DNA of 59,395 nucleotides. Source: Planosporangium mesophilum. Its GTDB lineage: Bacteria > Actinomycetota > Actinomycetes > Mycobacteriales > Micromonosporaceae. Position 1 is the stretch's first letter; every line of letters starts with the position of its first letter. The stretch is taken from positions 1 through 59,395 of the forward strand of contig NZ_BOON01000059.1 of the NCBI RefSeq assembly GCF_016863255.1, given 5' to 3'. Positions 43,833 to 51,605 of this stretch are shown piece by piece. The position numbers were made by a program, and so were the translations under genes. The notes under the pieces were generated by a model, which saw nothing but the letters and a program-made list of their open reading frames with translations, ran no database searches and was not told the DNA's origin.

Positions 43833-45470
43833 GTGAGCGCAACGTTGATCGCCAAGGGCCTGGCCGCCGCGTACGCCGACCGGGTCCTCTTCTCCGGGCT
43901 CGACCTCGTGGTCGCCCCCGGCGACGTCGTCGGCCTGGTCGGGGCCAACGGCGCCGGTAAGTCCACCCTGCTGCGGACCCTCGCCGGACTGGTACCGGTG
44001 GAAGACGGCACGGTCCAGCTCAACCCGCCGTCGGCAACCGTCGGGCACCTGCCCCAGGAACCGGAGCGCCGTCCCGGCGAGACGGTACGGGCGTTCCTGG
44101 CCCGGCGCACGGGCGTGGCCGAGGCACAGCGGGCGCTCGACGCCGCCACCGAGGCGTTGACCGCCGGCGAACCCGGCGCCGACGACGCGTACGCCACCGC
44201 GCTGGACCGGTGGCTCAACCTCGGCGGCGCGGACCTGGAGGAGCGCTCCGACCAGGTCGCGGCGGACCTCGGGCTCGCCATCGACCTCGAGCAGCCGATG
44301 ACGGGCCTGTCGGGCGGGCAGGCCGCCCGGGCAGGACTGGCCTCCCTGCTGCTCAGCCGGTACGACGTCTTCCTGCTCGACGAGCCGACCAACGACCTCG
44401 ACCTCGACGGCCTGCGCCGGCTGGAGGAGTTCGTGACCGGCCTACGGGCCGGCACCGTACTGGTCAGCCACGACCGGGAGTTCTTGACCCGTACCGTCAC
44501 CCGCGTCCTGGAACTGGACCTTCACCAGCAGCAGGTCCACCACTACGGCGGCGGGTACGCCTCCTACCTGGAGGAGCGCGAGGTCGCGCGCCGGCACGCC
44601 CGGCAGGAGTACGAGGAGTACGCCGACACCCGAGCGACGCTGGAGACGCGGGCGCGTACCCAGCGGGCGTGGATGGAGAAGGGTGTCCGGAATGCCCGCC
44701 GCAAGGCGCCCGACAACGACAAGAACATCCGCCACTTCCGGGGCGAGACGAGCGAGAAGCAGGCCGCCAAGGCCCGCCAGACCGACCGGCTGATCGAGCG
44801 CCTGGAGGTGGTTGAGGAGCCGCGCAAGGAGTGGGAGCTCCGGATGGAGATCGCGACCGCGCCGCGCGCCGGCGCGGTTGTCGCCTCGCTGCGCGGCGCG
44901 GTCGTCCACCGCGGCTCGTTCACCCTCGGCCCGGTCGACCTCCAGATCGACTGGGCCGACCGGGTCGCCATCACCGGCGCCAACGGCTCCGGCAAGTCGA
45001 CGCTGCTCGCGGCGCTGCTCGGCCGGTTGCCGCTGGACGCCGGGCACGCGTCGCTCGGGCCGGGAGTGGTCGTCGGCGAGGTCGACCAGGCGCGCGGACT
45101 GTTCGTCGGCGACCGGGTGCTGCTCGACGCCTTCTCCGCCTCGGTACCCGACCTGACGCCGGCCGACGTGCGCACCCTGCTGGCGAAGTTCGGGCTGCGG
45201 GCGGCGCACGTACTGCGGCCGTCGGCGACGCTGTCCCCCGGCGAGCGCACCAGGGCCGCGCTCGCCCTGCTGCAGGCGCGGGGGGTGAACCTGCTCGTCC
45301 TCGACGAGCCGACCAACCACCTCGACCTGCCCGCGATCGAGCAACTCGAGTCGGCCCTCGCGTCGTACCCGGGCACCCTGCTGCTGGTCACCCACGACCG
45401 CCGCATGCTCGACGCGGTATCCACCAACCGGCGGCTCACGGTCGATGGGGGCCGTGTCACCGACGGCTGA
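43833..45470 (+). CDS. ABC-F family ATPase
   Basis: A 545-residue cytoplasmic protein with two ABC ATPase domains and no membrane segments. Walker A motifs are GLVGANGAGKSTLLRTL and ITGANGSGKSTLLAALL; signature motifs are LSGGQAARAGLAS and LSPGERTRAALAL; Walker B motifs are VFLLDEPTNDLDL and LLVLDEPTNHLDL. The linker is charged (RRHARQEYEEYADTRATLET). ABC-F proteins bind the ribosomal E site; this one resembles the actinomycete branch that protects ribosomes from macrolide-type antibiotics, but housekeeping translation factors look similar. GTG start with TAGGGT about 10 bases upstream, perhaps leaderless. Confidence 0.9.
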   Translation: MSATLIAKGLAAAYADRVLFSGLDLVVAPGDVVGLVGANGAGKSTLLRTLAGLVPVEDGTVQLNPPSATVGHLPQEPERRPGETVRAFLARRTGVAEAQRALDAATEALTAGEPGADDAYATALDRWLNLGGADLEERSDQVAADLGLAIDLEQPMTGLSGGQAARAGLASLLLSRYDVFLLDEPTNDLDLDGLRRLEEFVTGLRAGTVLVSHDREFLTRTVTRVLELDLHQQQVHHYGGGYASYLEEREVARRHARQEYEEYADTRATLETRARTQRAWMEKGVRNARRKAPDNDKNIRHFRGETSEKQAAKARQTDRLIERLEVVEEPRKEWELRMEIATAPRAGAVVASLRGAVVHRGSFTLGPVDLQIDWADRVAITGANGSGKSTLLAALLGRLPLDAGHASLGPGVVVGEVDQARGLFVGDRVLLDAFSASVPDLTPADVRTLLAKFGLRAAHVLRPSATLSPGERTRAALALLQARGVNLLVLDEPTNHLDLPAIEQLESALASYPGTLLLVTHDRRMLDAVSTNRRLTVDGGRVTDG

Positions 45471-45474
45471 CGAC

Positions 45475-46680
45475 TCAGGCCCGGCGCACCTCCAGCGGTA
45501 GCTTGCTGACGCTGACCATCACCCACGGGTTGCGGTGCTCGACGGGCGCGTCGGTGGCGACCCGGATCTCGCGGTAGCGCTCCAGCAGGATCCCGAGCGC
45601 GATCTTCGCCTCCAGCCTGGCGAGCGGCGCGCCGAGGCAGAAGTGGATGCCGCGCCCGAAGGTCAGGTGCGGGTTGGGCACGCGGTGGATGTCGAACCGG
45701 TTCGGCTCAGCGAACACCCGCTCGTCGCGGTTGGCGGCCGCCAACCAGACGACGACGACGCCCCGCGCCGGGATGACCGCGTCGCCCACGGCGACGTCCG
45801 TGGTCGCCAGCCTCCCCAGCCGGGGGAAGGGGGTCCGGTGGCGCAGGACCTCCTCGATCGCCGCGGGTAGCAGCGTCGGGTCGACTCGTACCTCCACGAC
45901 CGCGTCCGGGTGCTCGTCGAAGCCGAGGACGGCGTTGCCGAGGGTCGCCGTGGTGGTGATGTGCCCGGCGAGCAGCAGCAGGCCGACGAAGCCCACGATC
46001 TCCCCGTCGTCCAACCGCCGCCCGTCGACCTGCGCCTGCAGCAGCTTGCTGGTCAGGTCGTCGCCCGGGTTCACCCGGCGGTTGCGGATGTGCTCGAGAA
46101 GGTACGCGTTCATCTCGCGCATCGTCGGCGCGACGGCCTTCACCGCCTCCTCGCTCACACTGGTCAGCGACTGGTCCGGATCGACGTCGCCCCGCTCGAA
46201 CAGCGCGTCGGCCCAGCGCCGGAAGACCGGCCGGTCGGAGGTCGGAATGCCGAGCAGCTCGGCGATCACGATCACCGGCAGCGGGTATGCCAGGTCCTCG
46301 ATCAGGTCGAGCCGGTCGCCACCGTCGCTGGCGTCGAGGATTTCCTCGGTCACCTCGGCGATCCGCGGTGTCAGTCCGGCCACCATCCTCGGCGTGAACG
46401 CCTGACTGACCAGGCCGCGCAGCATCCGGTGCCGGGGCGGATCCATCCGTACGAAGTTGCCCCGCTCGAACAGCTCGAAGTCCTCCTGCTGCGGAAGCAG
46501 ATCGCTCAGGTCGGAGGAGAAGGTCGCCGGGTCGGCCAGCACGGCCTCGGCCTCCGGATGGCCGAGTATCTGCCAGCACTGTTGTCTGTCGTCGTAGTGC
46601 ACCTGGCCACGCTGGCGCGACTGCTCCAACCAGGCCAGGAACTCCGGCAGCGTGCGCTGCCCGGGGTGGGGACCGGTCAT
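45475..46680 (-). CDS. Cytochrome P450
   Basis: A 401-residue soluble P450 of the bacterial biosynthetic type. The I-helix motif reads LLLLAGHITTTATLGN, the ExxR region is IEEVLRHRTPFPRLGR, and the heme signature FGRGIHFCLGAPLAR is complete, with ligand Cys348. The N-terminal FVRMDPPRHRMLRGLVSQAF is typical of antibiotic-tailoring P450s. ATG 46680 follows GGGAGG. It converges on the ABC-F gene with a 4-base gap. An ABC-F resistance-type gene next to a P450 recalls macrolide clusters, but no polyketide synthase is in the window, so this is only suggestive. Confidence 0.94.
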   Translation of the reverse strand: MTGPHPGQRTLPEFLAWLEQSRQRGQVHYDDRQQCWQILGHPEAEAVLADPATFSSDLSDLLPQQEDFELFERGNFVRMDPPRHRMLRGLVSQAFTPRMVAGLTPRIAEVTEEILDASDGGDRLDLIEDLAYPLPVIVIAELLGIPTSDRPVFRRWADALFERGDVDPDQSLTSVSEEAVKAVAPTMREMNAYLLEHIRNRRVNPGDDLTSKLLQAQVDGRRLDDGEIVGFVGLLLLAGHITTTATLGNAVLGFDEHPDAVVEVRVDPTLLPAAIEEVLRHRTPFPRLGRLATTDVAVGDAVIPARGVVVVWLAAANRDERVFAEPNRFDIHRVPNPHLTFGRGIHFCLGAPLARLEAKIALGILLERYREIRVATDAPVEHRNPWVMVSVSKLPLEVRRA

Positions 46681-46996
46681 CGAGAAACCTCCCGTCCTTC
46701 GGTCGCCCGACGGCGCGTACCGGGTGCGTCGGGTGCCCGAGTTCACCGAAACCGAGGCCGGTGCCTCGGCGTTGCGACGAGTTCGACAGGTCGCCTTCCA
46801 CGGTAGACCCGCGGAGCGAACCGGCGCGGCGCACGTGTGTCGGCTTCGCGACCGGTCCGGGCGGCGCCCGGATCAGGCACGGCACGGGCCGGTCACGCGG
46901 ATGGCGGACCGGTCCCGGCACGTGGTCGCCGCGGCGGGTACACCGGTCCGCCATCAGGGGGTTCGGATCAGCAGGATCGGGTCGAGCAGGGTCGCG
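46681..46996. other. Intergenic region upstream of the P450 gene
   Basis: Some 316 bases without a convincing gene. The minus-strand P450 promoter should lie in its left part; no clear -35/-10 pair stands out. The right part holds a long inverted repeat listed separately. Confidence 0.5.
46900..46955 (-). terminator. 14-bp inverted repeat downstream of the SGNH hydrolase
   Basis: GATGGCGGACCGGT (46900-46913) is exactly complementary to ACCGGTCCGCCATC (46942-46955), with 28 bases between. It lies about 40 bases past the minus-strand SGNH hydrolase stop, the right place for its terminator. Confidence 0.6.
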
Positions 46997-47803
46997 TCAG
47001 CCGGCGGCGGTTCTGAAGACCGGGTAGTAGCCGCCCGCCTGCCCGGAGGCGAACGGGTGGTAGGAGACACTGAGCTCGGCGAAGTTCAGCGCGTGCAGCC
47101 ACTTGTCGCCGCTGCAGAGCTGGTGGCCGACGAACGCGTTCCGCACGTCCCCGAAGACGAACCGGGAGTGCCGCTGGGCCTCGGCGCGGGTGATGTCGTC
47201 CAGCAGGTTGATGCCCTCGTCGATCTTCGCGTGCGACTCCGGGCTGAGCCCGACACAGGGCACCCCGAGCTGGTAGAACACCGGGTAGTCCAGCACCACC
47301 ACGCGGGCGTTCGGCGCGCGCGACGTGATGCCGTTGTACACCGTCCGCAGCACGTTCGCGAGGTTGGCACGGGCCCAGTCCTCCGCGGCCTGTACCGCGG
47401 CCACGCACTCCCTGGTGCCGTACAGCGCGCAGGTCGTCATGATGTTGGCGAACCCGGCGTCGTTGCCTCCGATGGTGATGCTCACCAGCGTCGTACTGGT
47501 GCTGAGCGCCGACAGCTGGCTGTTGGTCACGTCGGTCGTCCTCGCGCCGGAGCAGGCAACGGACACATAGGACGCGGGCGCCTTGGCCGCGGCCCACAAC
47601 GCCGGATAGGCGTTGGTGCTGCGTTGGCAGGACCCGCTCTCGCTGGTGTACGAGCCGGCACCCACGCCGGAGGAGTAGGAGTCACCGAGGGCGACGTAGC
47701 GGACGTTGGAGGCGGCCTGGACGGGGGTGGCGCCCAGGGCGAGCACGACCCCGACGGTGGCCGGGAGGCTCACGATGATGGACACGATTCGCGCTCTGTG
47801 CAC
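46997..47803 (-). CDS. Secreted SGNH/GDSL hydrolase
   Basis: A 268-residue exported esterase/lipase. The signal peptide is VSIIVSLPATVGVVLALGAT with an AQA-type cleavage region. The mature enzyme has the block I serine in YVALGDSYSSGVGAG, oxyanion Gly/Asn in ITIGGNDAGF, and block V His in VSYHPFASGQAGGYYP. Six cysteines suit three disulfides, as in Streptomyces lipases. GTG 47803 lies 7 bases after GGAGGG, which is itself inside a CCCTCCGGAGGG palindrome. A promoter is proposed at 47846-47874. Extracellular lipid or ester hydrolysis is expected; the substrate is not known. Confidence 0.92.
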   Translation of the reverse strand: MHRARIVSIIVSLPATVGVVLALGATPVQAASNVRYVALGDSYSSGVGAGSYTSESGSCQRSTNAYPALWAAAKAPASYVSVACSGARTTDVTNSQLSALSTSTTLVSITIGGNDAGFANIMTTCALYGTRECVAAVQAAEDWARANLANVLRTVYNGITSRAPNARVVVLDYPVFYQLGVPCVGLSPESHAKIDEGINLLDDITRAEAQRHSRFVFGDVRNAFVGHQLCSGDKWLHALNFAELSVSYHPFASGQAGGYYPVFRTAAG

Positions 47804-47807
47804 GTTG

Positions 47808-47836
47808 CCCTCCGGAGGGTAGCGAAAACGTTACCC
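47808..47836 (-). promoter_or_regulatory. Leader stem-loops overlapping the ribosome binding site
   Basis: On the SGNH hydrolase mRNA, an 8-bp stem (47817-47836, loop of four U) is followed by the palindrome CCCTCCGGAGGG (47808-47819) that contains the Shine-Dalgarno sequence. The two share GGG bases and so exclude each other, which would allow translation control. Confidence 0.45.
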
Positions 47837-47845
47837 ATCAGTACC

Positions 47846-47874
47846 ATTACATATATCGATCCGGAAGACACCAA
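47846..47874 (-). promoter_or_regulatory. Candidate SGNH hydrolase promoter
   Basis: Read on the minus strand, TTGGTG (47874-47869) and TGTAAT (47851-47846) are 17 bases apart in an AT-rich island, about 45 bases upstream of the GTG start. Confidence 0.5.
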
Positions 47875-48262
47875 AATGGCAGGTCAGCAGGGGTTTCCGC
47901 CCCGCTAGGGGCGGCGGCCAGACGCGTGACCGGCGACAGTCACACCAGGGCTGACATCGATCTTATTGATCCACAAATAGTGAAGTGTCGTAGTTACCGC
48001 CATTCGAAGCGGCCGGCAGCGACGGACAGCCGTCACAGGCCGACGACGAACGGCCAGCTCAGGCTGATGAGGGGCCGCCGCCCGAGGCTTCGGACAGGGA
48101 GCCGTACCGGGGTCGACCACCGCCACGGACACGCCGTACAGCCCGAGCAGCGCCGTAGGGCACCGCCCACCGGGCCGCAACCGGCCGCCAGAACGTCCAC
48201 ATCGGAATGGAACGCGCGACCGGCCAACCCATCGCGGGAGAAGACGGCCGCACCCCGAAGGG
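47875..48262. other. Intergenic region without a convincing gene
   Basis: About 390 bases. The section 47955-48010 is AT-rich (ATCTTATTGATCCACAAATA), which suggests a promoter, but no well-placed start follows it on either strand. Two frames on the minus strand (91 and 93 codons) have neither ribosome sites nor family resemblance. Confidence 0.5.
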
Positions 48263-48388
48263 CTACCGCCTCCGCTGGTGGTACAGCGTCGGGTTGAAGC
48301 TCATCGTGGTCCACCCGTCGAACCAGCGCCAGAAGCCACGCCAGAGGTTACGCGTCTCCTCGGGGTTCACGTACGGCAGCGGAAGCAT
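48263..48388 (-). CDS. Small Trp-rich protein (41 residues)
   Basis: This short frame is too small for usual gene calling but looks real. ATG 48388 is 8 bases behind GGAGGGGG, and the product is highly distinctive: it opens MLPLPYVNPEETRNLWRGFW, continues RWFDGWTTMSF and ends LYHQRRR. Four Trp, three Phe and two Tyr in 41 residues, with a basic tail, fit an amphipathic membrane-associated or partner-binding peptide. No signal peptide. A small GAAGGG-type hairpin follows the stop. I do not recognise it; neighbours (SGNH hydrolase, ACT protein) give no clue. Confidence 0.6.
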   Translation of the reverse strand: MLPLPYVNPEETRNLWRGFWRWFDGWTTMSFNPTLYHQRRR

Positions 48389-48496
48389 CCCGGTCCCCCT
48401 CCGGTCGGCCGTTCACCGTCACGGACAACCGGCGAACATCCAACCGATGATTCGCCCCGAACGTTCCTTCCGGAGTCGAGACCGGTTGCCATCCGG

Positions 48497-49354
48497 TTAC
48501 ACCTGCGCCGCGTCGCGCGGACCGAGCCGTGCGCACAGCTCGACCAGCGCCTCCGCCCGGGAGAGCTCGACGGCCGTGAACGGCAGGCCGGGCCGCGACA
48601 GGGTCATCGGTACCCCCGCGGCGTCGTTGATGCGTACCGTCTCGCCGTCACCCGCCGGGGATCGTGACGACGGCGCGGACCCGACGGTGGCGCGCAACAG
48701 TTCGGCCAGCGCCTCCGGCAGTGCGCGGGGGTCCACCGCCGCCCGGATGGCCAGGGTGAACGCGCGGGTCGGCGGGTCGACGAGGTCGTGGGTATCAGCA
48801 GCCGCGATCGCGATGTCCACGCCCCCGCCGGCGTCGACCGCGGCGACAAGCTCCTTGACCGTGACCCCCGGAGGGGCCGCCACGAGCAGGTCGTCCGCGA
48901 CGCCGTTCTTCGTCGGGTGGACTCCGATCGCGAGGATGTTCACGTTGAGAGCGGCCAGCTTCCCGCTCAGCGCGGCCAGGCTGCCCGGCCGGTCGCGCAG
49001 GGTCGCCCGCACCTGCCACATTCTCCTGTCCTCGCCGGGCATCTCCAGCAGGTCGCGCAGCCCCGGCACCGTCGCCGGCGCCTGGCGGGGAGCAACCGCC
49101 CGCCGGTGGCGCGTACCCCACCAGCGATGGACCACAGCGCCCACCATGAGCGCCAGTCCACTGATGACCAGCATGGTGCCGCCGTCCGCGTGCTGCCCCA
49201 CGAGACTGACGAAGAGGTGGGCCACGCCGACGGCCATGAAGAGAGCGGCCAGCTCAACGATCTCCGCCGCCCAGGAGACGGGCTGGGGGCCACGGGCGGA
49301 GCCGGCCCGGGAGGCGCTGACGTGGCTGTGCACGGTGCGGCGAAAAGGCTTCAT
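48497..49354 (-). CDS. Membrane protein with ACT-like domain
   Basis: A 285-residue protein with two N-terminal membrane segments (IVELAALFMAVGVAHLFVSL; TMLVISGLALMVGAVVHRWW) and a cytoplasmic part starting near residue 105. That part reads WQVRATLRDRPGSLAALSGK and LAALNVNILAIGVHP, a typical ACT domain that binds amino acids or other small ligands, followed by a second ACT-like unit (AFTLAIRAAVDPRALPEALA). Membrane-anchored ACT proteins are unusual since ACT domains mostly regulate soluble enzymes. ATG 49354 has only a weak ribosome site. It could be an amino-acid sensor; no effector domain is visible. Confidence 0.78.
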   Translation of the reverse strand: MKPFRRTVHSHVSASRAGSARGPQPVSWAAEIVELAALFMAVGVAHLFVSLVGQHADGGTMLVISGLALMVGAVVHRWWGTRHRRAVAPRQAPATVPGLRDLLEMPGEDRRMWQVRATLRDRPGSLAALSGKLAALNVNILAIGVHPTKNGVADDLLVAAPPGVTVKELVAAVDAGGGVDIAIAAADTHDLVDPPTRAFTLAIRAAVDPRALPEALAELLRATVGSAPSSRSPAGDGETVRINDAAGVPMTLSRPGLPFTAVELSRAEALVELCARLGPRDAAQV

Positions 49355-49422
49355 GGCCGCAGCCTGTCGGGTCGGTGTTGCGAGGGTGCCGGCCTTGTGT
49401 GTCGCGTCCGTTAAAGATCCGG

Positions 49423-50667
49423 TCAGGACGAGGACGGCGCCAGTTGCTCGGTCCGGCGTACCCGCCCGAGCGGCGACAGCCGTAGCAGCACCGGCGTGAC
49501 CACCAACAGTGCCATCAGGACCGCGACCGTGGTCCGAGCCGCCAGCACGGACGCGAGCACGCCGGCGGTGACCGCGCCCAGTGGCAGCGCGCCGCGACTG
49601 AACAGCCGGATCGAGGCGACCGTGCGCCCGAGCAACCGGGGCGGCGTGCTGATCTGCACCGCGCTGCGCATGCACACGTTGAAGACGGTGATGCTCGCGT
49701 TCACCAGCAGGGACCCGGCGAGGTACCAGGCCAGCCCCGCGCCACGCCCGGTCAACGGCACCAGCAGACCCCCGACCACGCTGACGGCCGGTGCGAGCGT
49801 GACGACCCTGGCATCTCCGAAACGGCCGGCCAACCGGTTCGCGAGCAGGGCGCCGACCAGCCCACCGGCCGTACCGACACCGAACAGCAGGCCGATCAGA
49901 CCGCCGGCGAGCCCCACCTCGCGGGCCAGGAAGACGAACGACACCGCCTCGTACCCACCGAACACGAAGTTGGCGGTGGCGCCGGCCAGCGCGAGGGTAC
50001 GCGGAAAGGGGTGACGCAGCACGTAGCGCAGCCCGTCGGAGAGGTCGGCGCGCAGGCTGGTCCGGTCGGACCGGTGGGCGACCTCCTCGACGGCGCGGAC
50101 ACCGACGACCGTGAGCGCGGAGAAGACGAAACTGACCGCGTCGGCGAGCAGTGCGAACGGCGCGCCGGCGAGTTGGACGAGCAGGCCACCGAGGCCGGGG
50201 CCGCCGATTCCGGCGACCGATGCGCTGGCCTGCAGCTTGCCGTTGGCCTCGATGAGCCTGTCACGACCCACCACGGCCGGCAGGTACACCGGGTACGCCA
50301 CGTCGAACAGTACGGTCAGCAGCCCGGTGATCGCGGCGACGCCGATGAGCTGGCCGACGGTGAGCGCGTCCAGCGCCCAGGCGGCGGGTACCGTCGCCAG
50401 CGCGACCGCCCGCCCCAGGTCCGCCCAGATCATCAGGGGTCGCCGGCGCACCCGGTCCACCCACACCCCGGCCGGCAGCCCTACCACCAGCCAGGCGACC
50501 GATGACGCCGCGGTGACCAGCCCGACCTCGAACGGTGTCGCCCGCAGGCCGACCACGGCGACGAGCGGCAGCGCGATCAGGGTCACCATCGACCCGAACT
50601 CGCTGACCGTCTGGCCGGTCCACAACAGTGCGAAGTCCCGGTCCCGCCACAACCCCCCGCCGGCCAT
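49423..50667 (-). CDS. MFS exporter (DHA3/macrolide-efflux type)
   Basis: A 414-residue transporter with about 12 hydrophobic segments. The N-terminus LWRDRDFALLWTGQTVSEFG and the loop AGVWVDRVRRRPLMIWADLG are characteristic of the MFS_3/DHA3 macrolide-type exporters. FDVAYPVYLPAVVGRDRLIEAN in the middle is a further hallmark. Proton-driven export of a hydrophobic compound is expected. ATG start. The MarR regulator gene lies 55 bases upstream on the same strand, so it probably controls this exporter. The actual substrate is unknown. Confidence 0.9.
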   Translation of the reverse strand: MAGGGLWRDRDFALLWTGQTVSEFGSMVTLIALPLVAVVGLRATPFEVGLVTAASSVAWLVVGLPAGVWVDRVRRRPLMIWADLGRAVALATVPAAWALDALTVGQLIGVAAITGLLTVLFDVAYPVYLPAVVGRDRLIEANGKLQASASVAGIGGPGLGGLLVQLAGAPFALLADAVSFVFSALTVVGVRAVEEVAHRSDRTSLRADLSDGLRYVLRHPFPRTLALAGATANFVFGGYEAVSFVFLAREVGLAGGLIGLLFGVGTAGGLVGALLANRLAGRFGDARVVTLAPAVSVVGGLLVPLTGRGAGLAWYLAGSLLVNASITVFNVCMRSAVQISTPPRLLGRTVASIRLFSRGALPLGAVTAGVLASVLAARTTVAVLMALLVVTPVLLRLSPLGRVRRTEQLAPSSS

Positions 50668-50722
50668 GGCGGGAGACGCTAACCGGAAACACGATCACCG
50701 GCAAGCACCCGGGACCCGTTCA

Positions 50723-51184
50723 TCACCCTGCGGGCGGGGCGCTCCTGACGGCCGCGATCACGCGGGTCAGCGACTCGTGCAGGCGTTGAAGTTCGTCGAG
50801 GTCCATGCCCAGGCGCTCGACCACCGCGGCCGGCACCTTCTCCGCACGGGCCCGCAGGCCGGCACCGGCGTCGGTCAGCGTCACCGCGAGGGCGCGCTCG
50901 TCGCCGGGGTCGCGTTGGCGACGGACGTACCCCGTGGTCTCCAACCTCTTCAACAGCGGCGACAGCGTGCCGGGATCGAGCTGGAGCAGCCCACTGAGGT
51001 CCTTGACCGACAGCGGCGCGTGCTGCCAGAGCGCCAGCATCACGAGGTACTGCGGATGGGTCAGGCCCATCGGTTCCAGCAGCGGCCGGTAGACCGCCAC
51101 GACGCTGCGCGAGGCGACCGACAGCGCGAAGCACACCTGGCGCTCGAGCGCGAGCGGGTCGGCCGTGTCGGGCACCTCACCCAT
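50723..51184 (-). CDS. MarR-family regulator, OhrR-like
   Basis: A 153-residue winged-helix repressor. The N-terminal LERQVCFALSVASRSVVAVY places Cys18 exactly where OhrR proteins carry the peroxide-sensing cysteine. The DNA-binding region is LSVKDLSGLLQLDPGTLSPL with the wing YVRRQRDPGDERALAVTLTD. Organic peroxide oxidises this Cys in relatives and releases DNA. ATG 51184; TTTGCACACAAA upstream is a likely operator. The usual partner gene ohr is absent; an MFS exporter follows instead. Effector class is inferred from the Cys. Confidence 0.9.
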   Translation of the reverse strand: MGEVPDTADPLALERQVCFALSVASRSVVAVYRPLLEPMGLTHPQYLVMLALWQHAPLSVKDLSGLLQLDPGTLSPLLKRLETTGYVRRQRDPGDERALAVTLTDAGAGLRARAEKVPAAVVERLGMDLDELQRLHESLTRVIAAVRSAPPAG

Positions 51185-51219
51185 GTTTCCCGGCCCCCTT
51201 CTCCCCTGCTCCCGTATGA

Positions 51220-51231
51220 TTTGCACACAAA
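51220..51231. promoter_or_regulatory. Candidate OhrR/MarR operator
   Basis: TTTGCACACAAA (TTTG-N4-CAAA) lies 36 bases upstream of the MarR start, in an AT-rich segment that also holds TACATAAT for the plus-strand gene. It resembles TTGCNNNCAA-type sites described for actinobacterial OhrR proteins. Confidence 0.5.
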
Positions 51232-51374
51232 CTATTGGCCTACATAATAGAACGGCGGCCGGCTGCCGGCGAGGCCACGACGGGTACCGGACCGAATACG
51301 AGCCGGCTGTCGGGGTACCGGTCGGGAGGTACGCCGCGCAGGGACCGGGCACGACGAGAACGGATGTCAGACCA

Positions 51375-51596
51375 GTGAGCCAACCAGACGAGGCAACGCC
51401 GAAGCAGCCCAAGGATCGTGACCTCCTCGGCCGGTTCCTCTTCTGGATCTTCGGCCCGCCGACGGCCAAGGACGCGATCAGCGTGCACGGCCCGCAGGCC
51501 CGGGCGTACCGGGAGCGCCAGCGCGCGGCCCGCGAGCGGGAACGCGAGGAGCGACGGGCCCGCGAAGAGCAGCGCAAGCGCGACGGCTCCCGCTAG
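51375..51596 (+). CDS. Small highly charged protein (73 residues)
   Basis: The product begins VSQPDEATPKQPKDRDLLGR, has a short hydrophobic patch (FLFWIFGPPTAKDAISVHGP) and ends with a long Arg/Glu helix (YRERQRAAREREREERRARE). The layout suggests a membrane-grazing segment followed by a charged coiled helix. GTG 51375 is chosen because the longer upstream frame runs through the MarR operator. The ribosome site is weak. It is divergent from the MarR gene and converges on the ctaG/copD gene with a 9-base gap. No family recognised. Confidence 0.65.
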   Translation: MSQPDEATPKQPKDRDLLGRFLFWIFGPPTAKDAISVHGPQARAYRERQRAAREREREERRAREEQRKRDGSR

Positions 51597-51605
51597 CCGG
51601 GAGCC

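Noticed and set aside
47905-48314. Two minus-strand frames of 91 and 93 codons
   Set aside because: They overlap each other in different frames, lack ribosome sites and look like non-coding GC-rich sequence; the second also overlaps the well-supported 41-codon gene.
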